Below the pieces are notes generated by a model, which saw only the letters and a program-made list of their open reading frames with translations, made no database searches and was not told the DNA's origin. Below, in pieces: positions 8,721 through 15,330 of a DNA stretch of 52,965 nt. This DNA is from Pseudomonadota bacterium (GTDB lineage Bacteria; Pseudomonadota; Alphaproteobacteria; Rhodospirillales; Magnetospirillaceae): assembly GCA_021848545.1 (NCBI GenBank), contig JAJZUL010000021.1, positions 1-52,965 of the forward strand, read 5' to 3'. Within the stretch, counting starts at the first letter, position 1; every line of letters starts with the position of its first letter. Made by a program: the position numbers and the translations under genes.

Positions 8721-10190
8721 ATGGCCGACATCTTCTGGGACGGATTCGACAAGTACGGCCCGCTCTACGCCGCGCCCACCAACTCGACCATGGGCAGCGA
8801 GTGGACCGCCGTGCCGCAGAACGGCATGTTCGTCGCCGGCCGCTTCGCGGGAAGCCTGGCGCTGCAGATCAGCTATGGCTCCACCGCCAGCCGCTCGCTG
8901 CCGGCCAACTATCCCCGCCTGATCGGTGGCATCGCGCTGCAGCCCAATCTCTCCAACCCCAGCGGCGTCCTGTTCGCCGATGCCGGCACCAACCAGTGCT
9001 CGCTGGGCTTCAATTCCCAGGGCAAGCTGGTGCTGTGGCAGGGCAACCTGGGTGGCACCCAGGTCGCCATCTCGTCCTCCGCCGTCACCGCCAATTCCTG
9101 GCACTACGTCGAATGGGACCTGACCTTCGCCTCCAGCGGCGCCTACACCGTGTGGCTCGATGGCGTTCAGGTGTTCACCGGCACCGGCAACCTGAAAAGC
9201 AGCGGCAATGCCTATGCCAACACCGTGCTGCTCAACGGCAACACCTGCAATTTCGACGACATGTACCTGTTCGACAGCACCGGCAGCGCCAACAACGCCG
9301 TGCGCGGGGACAGCCGAGTGGAAACGCTGTTCCCCACCGCCGATGTCTCCGTCGCCTTCACCCCCGGCCAGGGGGTGATCGGGGCCTGGTACAGCCTCAA
9401 CGGCTCCACCGCTTACATGTCGGCCAACCAGCTTTTCCTGCGGAAGGTCACGCCGACGGTGGCGGGGACGCTGGCCAGCGTGTCGGCGATGCCGCAATCC
9501 ACCTCCACCAGCGCCAATTTCAAGCCCGCCGTCTATGCCGACAACAACGGCGCGCCCGGCAACCTGCTCTCCAGCGGGCCGCAGGTGACCGGCACCACCG
9601 CCGGCACCGCCGTGACCATGGCGCTCACCACGCCGCAGACGCTCTCGCCAGGCACGCCGCTGTGGATCGGCTATCTCACCGACACGTCGCTTTCCATGCA
9701 GCGGCAGGACAACAGCAGCTATTCCACCAACGCCGGCACCACCGCCAACGTCACCTATTCGAGCGGCGTCCCGGCCACGGCGCCCGCCATGAGCTCCGGT
9801 CAGTCCAGCCTGCAGGTCTGGGGCAACGTCACCGGGCTTTCCGGCAATTACAGCGAGATCAACGAGGTTCCGCCGGGCGGGGATCTGAGTTATGTCGCGT
9901 CGAGCACGGTCGGGGCCGAGGATCTGTACGGCTTCGGCGCGTTGTCCTCCTCGCCGTCCAACATCGGCGGCGTCAAGGTGTCGGCGCTGCTGCGCAAGAC
10001 CGACAGCGGCGCCCGCACGGTGTCGGTGCAGATCAAGTCGGGCACCACCGAGGTTTCCGGCACCGCCCAGGCTCCCGGCACCTCCTATGCCTACTTCGCG
10101 GCCTATGCCGACACCGATCCCAATACCGGGGCGGCCTGGACGGCCACCGGCGTCGATAGCCTGTCGGCCGGGGCCAAGATCGCGTCGTGA
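8721..10190 (+). CDS. Lectin-like phage tail structural protein, copy 2
   Basis: This 489-residue beta-rich protein begins 2 bp after the tip gene (GAGGTAACC before ATG 8721). Residues 1-190 form a LamG/concanavalin-like domain (NSQGKLVLWQGNLGGTQ, NSWHYVEWDLTF, YTVWLDGVQVF, CNFDDMYLFD). Residues about 215-375 are a second beta module (GVIGAWYSLNGSTAYMSANQ onward) that is absent from its two paralogs. The final ~75 residues (VSALLRKTDSGARTVSVQI) are shared with the proteins at 3145-4113 and 10511-11590. Carbohydrate or surface recognition is inferred from the fold type. The stop overlaps the next GTG start in a GTGA junction. Confidence 0.65.
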   Translation: MADIFWDGFDKYGPLYAAPTNSTMGSEWTAVPQNGMFVAGRFAGSLALQISYGSTASRSLPANYPRLIGGIALQPNLSNPSGVLFADAGTNQCSLGFNSQGKLVLWQGNLGGTQVAISSSAVTANSWHYVEWDLTFASSGAYTVWLDGVQVFTGTGNLKSSGNAYANTVLLNGNTCNFDDMYLFDSTGSANNAVRGDSRVETLFPTADVSVAFTPGQGVIGAWYSLNGSTAYMSANQLFLRKVTPTVAGTLASVSAMPQSTSTSANFKPAVYADNNGAPGNLLSSGPQVTGTTAGTAVTMALTTPQTLSPGTPLWIGYLTDTSLSMQRQDNSSYSTNAGTTANVTYSSGVPATAPAMSSGQSSLQVWGNVTGLSGNYSEINEVPPGGDLSYVASSTVGAEDLYGFGALSSSPSNIGGVKVSALLRKTDSGARTVSVQIKSGTTEVSGTAQAPGTSYAYFAAYADTDPNTGAAWTATGVDSLSAGAKIAS

Positions 10191-10501
10191 CCGGCGTCAA
10201 CGTCACCGAGACCACGGTCGAGGTTCTGCGCGACGGTCAATCTGCCATCCGTCAGGGCCAGATCGCCGCCGAAGCCCTGATCAGCGGCAATCCCTCCGCC
10301 AATCTGGGGCAGGTGGCGGTCGAGGTGCTGCATGCCAGCGCCGCCGGTCCGACCGGCGTGTGGTCCGGCCAGGCCGCAATGGAGGTCTTGTACCGGGGTG
10401 TTGCGCCCATGCGGCTGGGGCAAATGGCCGTCGAGGTGCTGTGGGGCGGCGGTGGGGTGATCGCTCCGTCCGCCGTGCCGTTCCTGTGGATCATGACGTA
10501 G
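10187..10501 (+). CDS. Small short-repeat phage tail protein
   Basis: This 104-residue protein starts at GTG 10187, overlapping the previous TGA. It consists almost wholly of 18-20-residue repeats built on GQ(I/V/A/M)A(V/A/M)E(V/A)L: TTVEVLRDGQSA, GQIAAEALISG, GQVAVEVLHAS, GQAAMEVLYRG, GQMAVEVLWGG. The pattern of alternating hydrophobics and a turn suggests a small beta-solenoid or stacked repeat, possibly an adaptor or fibre element. The function is unknown. Its neighbours on both sides are lectin-like tail proteins. Comparable repeats form the N-terminus of the DUF2460 protein and the whole of the 85-residue protein at 11590-11847. Confidence 0.65.
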   Translation: MTGVNVTETTVEVLRDGQSAIRQGQIAAEALISGNPSANLGQVAVEVLHASAAGPTGVWSGQAAMEVLYRGVAPMRLGQMAVEVLWGGGGVIAPSAVPFLWIMT

Positions 10502-10510
10502 GAGATCGCC

Positions 10511-11590
10511 TTGGCGCTCACTTTGGAATGGGCCTGCGGCTTCGAGCAGTTCGGCGCGCCGACCGATCTGGCCCAGATCATACAGCCCTGGTCGGCCCAA
10601 CTCGCCAACGGCAACTTCATGGGCATCTCCACCGGGGCGGGGGTGCGCACGTTGCAGGGAAGCGGCGTGGTGCCCAAGGCGCTCAATCTCGGCAATTACG
10701 TCGGCAGCGGAATCATCTGGGCGGTGCCCAACATCGGCACCCGCTTTCTCGGAATGGGCTGGTTCCTGCCCACGCTGCCGGGCGGCGAGGGCAACCTGTT
10801 CCAGCTCACCGCGACGCCGACGTTTCCCGATGGCCAGGGCGCCGACGGGGTGCGCGTCACCCTGGACAACACCGGCACCGTGCGCATCCGCCAGAATTCC
10901 ACCAACGCCGTGCTGGCTACGTCCGCCACCTATGCCGTCAGCGGCAACAGCCAATACTGGCTGTCGCTGTCGTGCAATCCGAACGCCGGGTGGGTGACGC
11001 TGGCGCTCAACGGCGCCATCATCGCCACCGCGAACCTGGGGATCAGCTTCGCGCTCCAGTACATCACCTTCTGCTCGGCCGGCTGGCAATCCAACGGCCA
11101 GAATGTCACCGTCGATGATCTGGTCTCCTATCTCACCGACGGCACCGACACGGCGACCACCCTGCTGCCGCCGCGCTCGGTGTGGACCAGCCTGCCCAAT
11201 GCCGTCGGCGACAAGACCCAGTGGTCGCGGGTGGGCGGCGCCGTCGCCAACTGGGCGTCGGTGGACGGGCAGGCCTATCAGACCGCCCTCTACAACACCA
11301 CCAGCCAGGCCGGCACGCTCGACTACTACAACATCACCGATCTGCCCGGCGCGCCCACCGCCATCGACGGCGTGGTGCTGACCGCCTGCGCCCGCAAGGA
11401 GGATTCGGGGGCGCGGGCGCTCAAGCTGCACGCCCGCGTCAACGGCGTCGACGACGTCTCGCCACCCTACACGCTGACCACCGGTGCGTCGTTCTGGTAC
11501 CTCTCGGCCACCTTCCCGCAGGCTCCCGGCGGCGTCGCCTGGACGCCCTCGGCGGTCAACCTCTGCCAGATCGGGCTGGAGGCGGCGTGA
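10511..11590 (+). CDS. Lectin-like phage tail structural protein, copy 3
   Basis: This 359-residue protein starts at TTG 10511, preceded by a strong TAGGAGATCGCC site that decides the start. The N-terminal ~200 residues are jelly-roll-like (GMGWFLPTLPGGEGNLFQLT, SGNSQYWLSLSCNPNAGWVT, LNGAIIATANLG). The C-terminal ~120 residues correspond to those of the proteins at 3145-4113 and 8721-10190 (the shared points are SVWTSLPNAVGDKTQW and RKEDSGARALKL). Tail fibre or receptor-contact roles are inferred from the company it keeps. The stop TGA overlaps the next ATG (TGATG). Confidence 0.62.
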   Translation: MALTLEWACGFEQFGAPTDLAQIIQPWSAQLANGNFMGISTGAGVRTLQGSGVVPKALNLGNYVGSGIIWAVPNIGTRFLGMGWFLPTLPGGEGNLFQLTATPTFPDGQGADGVRVTLDNTGTVRIRQNSTNAVLATSATYAVSGNSQYWLSLSCNPNAGWVTLALNGAIIATANLGISFALQYITFCSAGWQSNGQNVTVDDLVSYLTDGTDTATTLLPPRSVWTSLPNAVGDKTQWSRVGGAVANWASVDGQAYQTALYNTTSQAGTLDYYNITDLPGAPTAIDGVVLTACARKEDSGARALKLHARVNGVDDVSPPYTLTTGASFWYLSATFPQAPGGVAWTPSAVNLCQIGLEAA

Positions 11591-11847
11591 TGGGCACCGC
11601 CGCCGACGTCGGCCAATTCGCCATCGTCACCGCTGGCGATGGGCCGGGGCGGATCAGCGCCGCCTCGGCCGCCGTCACCACGGTGGGCAACGGCCCCGGC
11701 ATTGCCGATGTCGGCCAGATCGGCATGGCCTGTGTCGGCGACGGCGTGGGCGTTGGCTCGATCGCCCAGGCGGCCCTCGCCATCGTCGGCGACGGGGTCG
11801 GTTGGGCTGATGTCGGCCAAGCCTTCGTTACCGTGGTCGGCGGATAA
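11590..11847 (+). CDS. 85-residue short-repeat phage tail protein
   Basis: The start ATG at 11590 overlaps the TGA of the upstream gene. The 85 residues are made of four to five repeats with the pattern (V)GQ-x2-(hydrophobic)-x2-VGDG-x-G: VGQFAIVTAGDGPG, VTTVGNGPGIADVGQ, IGMACVGDGVGVG, AALAIVGDGVGWADVGQ. Repeat spacing is similar to the 104-residue protein at 10187-10501, though the residues differ (VGDG replaces VEVL). It again directly follows a lectin-like tail gene. Function unknown; probably a small structural element of the tail tip. The repeats in the DNA read GGCGACGGGGTCGG-like blocks, which favours expansion and contraction. Confidence 0.6.
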   Translation: MGTAADVGQFAIVTAGDGPGRISAASAAVTTVGNGPGIADVGQIGMACVGDGVGVGSIAQAALAIVGDGVGWADVGQAFVTVVGG

Positions 11848-11874
11848 ACCCTCATCCCGAAAATTGGAGGCGGC

Positions 11875-12066
11875 ATGCGCCACACCCTCGCCGACACCGT
11901 CACCAGTGCCACCGCGCTCGCGGCGGCCTGGTGGTCCCAGTTCCTCTCGCCGCTGCTGCAGGCCGTCATCCTGATCCTCACCGCCGCCTTCATGGGGCTG
12001 GGGGTGCTGCTGCGCTGGCGGCAGTGGCGGGCGCCCAATCCACCCACCGAGGAGGACCAAGTATGA
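11875..12066 (+). CDS. Small single-pass membrane protein, holin candidate
   Basis: This 63-residue protein starts at ATG 11875 after GGAGGCGGC. Residues about 24-46 (FLSPLLQAVILILTAAFMGLGVLLRW) form one strong transmembrane helix, followed by a basic cluster RWRQWR and an acidic tail. The stop overlaps the endolysin ATG. A one-helix protein immediately upstream of a putative muralytic enzyme suggests a holin or holin-like lysis factor. Single-helix phage membrane proteins have other uses too, so this is positional inference. Confidence 0.55.
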   Translation: MRHTLADTVTSATALAAAWWSQFLSPLLQAVILILTAAFMGLGVLLRWRQWRAPNPPTEEDQV

Positions 12067-12551
12067 CAGACCAGGGCATCGACATCCGCCAGCTCCGCGA
12101 CCTCGTGGTGCGGCCGACGCTGGACGCCATCGGCCTGGGCGGGCCCGCCGCCGAGGAACTGATGATCGGCACCATCCTGCAGGAATCCGGCGGTGGCCAC
12201 TGGCTGCACCAACTGGGTGCCGGCCCGGCCATCGGCATCTGCCAGATGGAGCCCGCCACCCATGACGACATCTGGCGCAACTTCCTGCACTCCCGCTCCG
12301 ACCTTGCCGGCAAGGTCCAGCGGCTGATGGTCGAGGCGCAGGTGGGCGAGGACGGGGCCAGCGAAATGGCCGGCAACCTCTACTACGCCGTCGCCATGGC
12401 CCGGCTGGTCTATGCCCGCACCCCCGAACCGCTGCCGCCGGCCGGCGACCTCGCCGCGCAGGCCGCCTACTACAAGCGCCATTACAACACCGCCGACGGC
12501 GCCGCCACCGTGGCCCAGTACATGGCCAACTGGCAGCGCGCCATCGCCTGA
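12063..12551 (+). CDS. Putative phage endolysin (lysozyme-like)
   Basis: This 162-residue protein has a predicted lysozyme-superfamily look. A helix ending in IGTILQESGGG carries a candidate catalytic Glu41 followed by S-G-G, like the E-S-x-G of lytic transglycosylases and phage muramidases. GIGICQMEP-like residues (AIGICQMEPATHDD) take the place of the usual G-L-M-Q-(I/V) segment. A C-terminal segment AAYYKRHYNT is common in this phage family. There is no signal peptide, so export would depend on a holin such as the neighbouring small membrane protein. ATG 12063 overlaps the preceding TGA. An intrinsic terminator follows 29 bp after the stop. The assignment rests on motifs, not on a full match. 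Confidence 0.62.
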   Translation: MTDQGIDIRQLRDLVVRPTLDAIGLGGPAAEELMIGTILQESGGGHWLHQLGAGPAIGICQMEPATHDDIWRNFLHSRSDLAGKVQRLMVEAQVGEDGASEMAGNLYYAVAMARLVYARTPEPLPPAGDLAAQAAYYKRHYNTADGAATVAQYMANWQRAIA

Positions 12552-12580
12552 CCAGCGCGTTCCGCCGTATCTTTTCCACG

Positions 12581-12610
12581 CCGCCCGGCAGCCGTCCGAG
12601 GCGGTTTTTT
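12581..12610 (+). terminator. Intrinsic terminator after the endolysin gene
   Basis: CCGCC at 12581-12585 pairs with GGCGG at 12600-12604 and is followed directly by six T (12605-12610). It lies between the endolysin stop and the next ORF and probably ends or attenuates the tail/lysis transcript. Confidence 0.75.
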
Positions 12611-12631
12611 CATGCCCGAAAGGAAAATCCC

Positions 12632-13309
12632 GTGGACCATATCTCTCTCCTGACCCTTTGGGCCGCCGCTTGGCCGACCATCACGGCCCTCGTCGCCGCC
12701 GCCTCGACGCTGGATGCCGCGCTGCCGCAGCCGGCACCGGGGTCGCACTGGCTGATCGTCCGCAAAGTTATCAGCTTTCTTGCCATCAACGTCGGCAACG
12801 CCAGCAACGGCAAGCAGCCGGATTTCGTCACCTGGATCGTGCGCATCGCCACGCCGGTGCTCCAGGCGCAGGGGATCGCGCCGGCCCCGGCGGCCAAGGC
12901 GGCGGAAGCGCCGGCATCCCCGGCGCCACCCTCGGCGGCTGGCCCGATTGCGACGGCTGTCCTCGTGCTCGCTCTCGGGGCCGCCGGGCTGCTGGGTCTA
13001 TCGGCCTGCTCCAACATGCAGGACCCGACCACCACCATCGTCTCCGTCGAGGCCGGCTACGGCGCCGCCCTGGCGGCCGAGAACGAGTACCTGGCCTCGG
13101 GCAAGGCCGATCCGGCGGTGGTCAAGACCCTGCACGACGCCCGCACCGGCGTGGCGAGCGTCCTCGATCCCATCGCTGCCGCCGCCGCCAAGGGGCATGC
13201 CCCCACCAGCGACCAGGCCCTCGCCGCCCAGACCGCGCTGTCCGCCTTCCAGGCGGCGCTACAGGCCAATGGCCTGACGCCGAAAACCACCACCACCGGG
13301 AGCAAATGA
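12632..13309 (+). CDS. Phage membrane protein with internal lipobox (possible spanin fusion)
   Basis: This 225-residue protein has an N-terminal hydrophobic segment (residues 3-28) and a conserved-looking block ending NVGNASNGKQPDFVTWIVR. A Pro/Ala-rich linker follows (about residues 86-108), then a second hydrophobic segment ending in LLGLSAC at about residue 128, a good lipobox. The last ~95 residues are Ala-rich and helical. It looks like a small lysis-type membrane protein fused in frame to a lipoprotein such as an outer-membrane spanin. An in-frame GTG at about 12966 could start a separate short lipoprotein, though without basic N-terminal residues. It lies in the lysis block, just after the terminator, and ends 1 bp before the next gene. 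Confidence 0.55.
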   Translation: MDHISLLTLWAAAWPTITALVAAASTLDAALPQPAPGSHWLIVRKVISFLAINVGNASNGKQPDFVTWIVRIATPVLQAQGIAPAPAAKAAEAPASPAPPSAAGPIATAVLVLALGAAGLLGLSACSNMQDPTTTIVSVEAGYGAALAAENEYLASGKADPAVVKTLHDARTGVASVLDPIAAAAAKGHAPTSDQALAAQTALSAFQAALQANGLTPKTTTTGSK

Positions 13310-13310
13310 C

Positions 13311-13508
13311 ATGGACATTGCCGTTATCATCCAGATCCTCACCGTCGCCGCGCAGCTCCTGCCCGAGATCGAGCAGGTGTTGCCGGTGGTCGTCAAAATC
13401 ATCGACGGTCAAACCGCCAGCGAGGCCGATGCCGCCGCCGTCTACACCGCCATCCAGGCGCTGGAGGCGCAGGTGGCCAGCCGGGAGGCTGCCGCTTCGA
13501 CGACGTGA
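13311..13508 (+). CDS. Small hypothetical phage protein
   Basis: This 65-residue protein (MDIAVIIQILTVAAQLLPEI at the start) has an amphipathic or hydrophobic first half and an Ala/Glu-rich helical end (IQALEAQVASREAAAS). It starts 1 bp after the stop of the lipobox protein, so it is coupled to it. I do not recognise a family. The shape, a small helical protein in a lysis block, would fit an accessory lysis or superinfection factor, but nothing in the residues settles that. A structured terminator-like element follows. Confidence 0.5.
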   Translation: MDIAVIIQILTVAAQLLPEIEQVLPVVVKIIDGQTASEADAAAVYTAIQALEAQVASREAAASTT

Positions 13509-13531
13509 TCATCAGCGCACAACGAAACGAC

Positions 13532-13570
13532 GCGGCCGGCCGGGGGAGGAATCCCTCAGTCGGCCGCTTT
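13532..13570 (+). terminator. Terminator-like hairpin
   Basis: GCGGCCG at 13532-13538 pairs with CGGCCGC at 13561-13567, followed by TTT. The loop itself can pair (GGGGGA with TCCCTC). The T run is short, so efficiency is uncertain. Confidence 0.5.
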
Positions 13571-13620
13571 CCTCGTTTGGGGCCGTGGTTCGGAAGGAGA
13601 TTCGCTGCTACCATCCGGCC

Positions 13621-13977
13621 ATGAGGAAAGCGGACGAAAAGCGGATTGTCGCCATGTTGGCCAAGGTCATGGCCATGATGTGCGTGCGCAATACCAAGCT
13701 GGAGGATATCCACGCCGGTCTGGTCCCGGTCACCAAGACCGGGGACTATTCCGACGTAGTGGTCGTCGACGCTGAGGGACGGAAAATTCCGTGGCCCGAG
13801 GTCTCCCACATCGATGATGACCAGATGCGCGCGCTGATGAAGGATATCGTCAATCGGCTCTATACGTTTCAGATCCGGATCGATGACCCCGCGTTCCAGT
13901 CATGGATAGACCGCTGGGCTGTCGTTGCGGGGAAATGGGACGATCCGGAATTGGATCAAGGGTTCACCGAACCATAG
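13621..13977 (+). CDS. Hypothetical protein at the prophage edge
   Basis: This 118-residue soluble protein (MRKADEKRIVAMLAKVMAMM) has a helical N-terminus, a beta-like centre (DYSDVVVVDAEGRKIPWPEV) and a C-terminal part rich in aromatic and acidic residues. It has no signal peptide or transmembrane helix. The start could be ATG 13621 or the in-frame GTG at 13585; a GGAAGGAG site sits between them, 13-20 bp before the ATG. I do not recognise a family. It is the last plus-strand gene before the minus-strand effector, so it may be the last prophage gene or the first gene of the inserted island. Confidence 0.5.
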   Translation: MRKADEKRIVAMLAKVMAMMCVRNTKLEDIHAGLVPVTKTGDYSDVVVVDAEGRKIPWPEVSHIDDDQMRALMKDIVNRLYTFQIRIDDPAFQSWIDRWAVVAGKWDDPELDQGFTEP

Positions 13978-14041
13978 CCAATCTTCTTCAGCCATGAAAA
14001 GGGGGCGTTCGCCGGTACCACTGCGGACCGTCCCGGCCTCT

Positions 14042-14173
14042 TCAGTCACCGGCCCAAATGTTGACGGTTGCAGTGGTTGTGCCGGTATCAGGCTGCTGGT
14101 CATCTCGCCACCCGCCCCCCGCCGACGCCGGCTCGAATGGAACCTCATCGACGATAGCGGGATTCTTCGTCAT
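14042..14173 (-). CDS. 43-residue small ORF downstream of the effector
   Basis: On the minus strand an ATG at 14173-14171, preceded by AAAGAGATCCCGCC, opens a 44-codon frame ending in TGA. The product begins MTKNPAIVDEVPFEP, has a Gly/Asp-rich middle and ends TATVNIWAGD. Codon choice (GC at third positions) matches the neighbours. It lies 58 bp downstream of the putative nuclease/membrane effector on the same strand. That places it in the same sigma-54-driven transcript and makes an immunity or accessory peptide possible. No homology is known to me and the frame could be chance. Confidence 0.38.
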   Translation of the reverse strand: MTKNPAIVDEVPFEPASAGGGWRDDQQPDTGTTTATVNIWAGD

Positions 14174-14231
14174 GGCGGGATCTCTTTCGGCGGCGTCAGC
14201 CGCCGGTTGCGTCGATTGCTCATCTGTATGA

Positions 14232-15143
14232 TTACGCCACCTTCAGATTTCCACCACCTTCGTGCCGCGACCACGACAGGTCGGAGAAGAAGTCGCAGAC
14301 CCCGTCAAAGACCTCTGAGGCGACATAGCCCACGGCCACGGCTGCAACCAGCGGAGCGCCAACCGTGCAGACCACGGCCGTTGCCCCACCCAGGCCCAAG
14401 ACCGACACCGTTGTCGCGGCGCCAACTCCCGCCGCCGTTGCGGCCATACTTGCGGAGGCACCGGTGAAGCCGCCTTTTGCGCTGGCCTTGGCGACGGAGC
14501 CAAGCACCTCGACGGGATCGGCATTGCCTTCGACAAGATCAATGCAGCCCTGGACTGCGGCAATGCCCCCGCCGACGATGGCTCCGAGCGTTCCGCCCGT
14601 TTTGGCTGCCTGCGCCATGGCACCGCCAAAAGTGCCACTTCCCGTTGCGCCGGCGCGCTGAGCCAGGGATTCGGTGCTTTTCGAGGAAACGCCGGTGCTG
14701 GTCATGCGCTTGGAAATGCCCGTCTTTTCAGCGGCCTTGTTGAAAGCCTGCGTGGTCTCGCTCGAGCCGACCAGGCGCGCGGTGCGGTATTTCCCGCCGG
14801 CGCATTGCTTCACCAGCTTGTCGATACCGGACTGGCTGGTCACGTCCTTAACCTGAATGCGCTCAATAATCTTGCCGCCCCTGATGGTTACCAGATCCAC
14901 CGTGCTGGCCGTGGTGCTGCGCGTCAGTTCGGTGCTGGCGCCATTCATGGTGATCAGGTTGCGGACGTTGCGCGCATCCTTGACCAGGATTTCGTGAATA
15001 TGGCCCTTGAGATACGGGTTATGGCCGGCGCGTTCCATCGCCCGCGCAATCACCGAGCCTTCGTAGCTGGTTTTCGCGGCAATGCTACCGAGGTGGGCGG
15101 CGGTGTGGTCGGGTTGGACGGCGAAGTGCTTTGAGAGGCTCAT
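14232..15143 (-). CDS. Putative nuclease-like effector with Gly-rich membrane segments
   Basis: This 303-residue protein is read divergently from the CARF regulator. ATG at 15143 is preferred over an upstream frame extension because it lies 43 bp from the predicted sigma-54 start site. Residues 20-135 look like a restriction-endonuclease (PD-(D/E)xK) fold: a helix with Glu51, then Asp83 in VDLVTI, then Q-x-K (Gln97, Lys99) in ERIQVKDV, then a helix and a strand TARLVGSS. Residues 165-285 are Gly/Ala-rich with zipper-like hydrophobic stretches (GGTLGAIVGGGIAAVQG, AGVGAATTVSVLGLGGATAVV, GAPLVAAVAVGYVASEVF) that could insert in a membrane. The nuclease assignment is motif-level only. Shared control with the TerY-P operon suggests it is an effector of the same response. 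Confidence 0.55.
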   Translation of the reverse strand: MSLSKHFAVQPDHTAAHLGSIAAKTSYEGSVIARAMERAGHNPYLKGHIHEILVKDARNVRNLITMNGASTELTRSTTASTVDLVTIRGGKIIERIQVKDVTSQSGIDKLVKQCAGGKYRTARLVGSSETTQAFNKAAEKTGISKRMTSTGVSSKSTESLAQRAGATGSGTFGGAMAQAAKTGGTLGAIVGGGIAAVQGCIDLVEGNADPVEVLGSVAKASAKGGFTGASASMAATAAGVGAATTVSVLGLGGATAVVCTVGAPLVAAVAVGYVASEVFDGVCDFFSDLSWSRHEGGGNLKVA

Positions 15144-15197
15144 GATTATTCCCGCTGATTGGTGGTACAGAAAAATGTTTCTGTGCAAGCTATCATC

Positions 15198-15212
15198 GCA
15201 AGCGCCGTGCCA
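15198..15212 (-). promoter_or_regulatory. Consensus sigma-54 promoter for the effector gene
   Basis: On the minus strand TGGCACG (15212-15206), four bases, then TTGC (15201-15198) match the -24/-12 consensus TGGCACG-N4-TTGC at every position. The expected start is near 15186, about 43 bp before the effector ATG. The activator gene lies immediately behind it on the other strand. Confidence 0.85.
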
Positions 15213-15273
15213 GTTTATGGAGCGGTCATGTTCAAGCGAATTTAGACAGTTCCGTGCGGCGCATCGACGCGGT

Positions 15274-15302
15274 TTGAAATTCGACCCTCGCGTGGAATAA
15301 TA
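15274..15302 (+). promoter_or_regulatory. Sigma-70-type promoter of the CARF regulator
   Basis: TTGAAA at 15274-15279 and AATAAT at 15296-15301 are 16 bp apart (or 17 bp to ATAATA). This is a good constitutive-type promoter 29 bp upstream of the regulator ATG at 15331. It would keep a basal pool of the activator. Confidence 0.55.
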
Positions 15303-15330
15303 AAATTTGCACCTTCAGAAGGATATTTGC

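Noticed and set aside
12412-13977. 521-codon plus-strand frame across the lysis block
   Set aside because: Its first 400 codons are an out-of-frame shadow of the lysis genes; only the end (from 13621) reads like a protein.
1-13977. Gene transfer agent rather than prophage
   Set aside because: The tip cassette has GTA order, but the lysis block, lectin-like tail paralogs and repeat proteins fit a siphophage-like prophage better. Capsid genes are outside the window, so this is not settled.
15307-15330. Upstream TTG start for the CARF regulator
   Set aside because: The AGAAGGA ribosome site lies inside this extension and is placed for ATG 15331.
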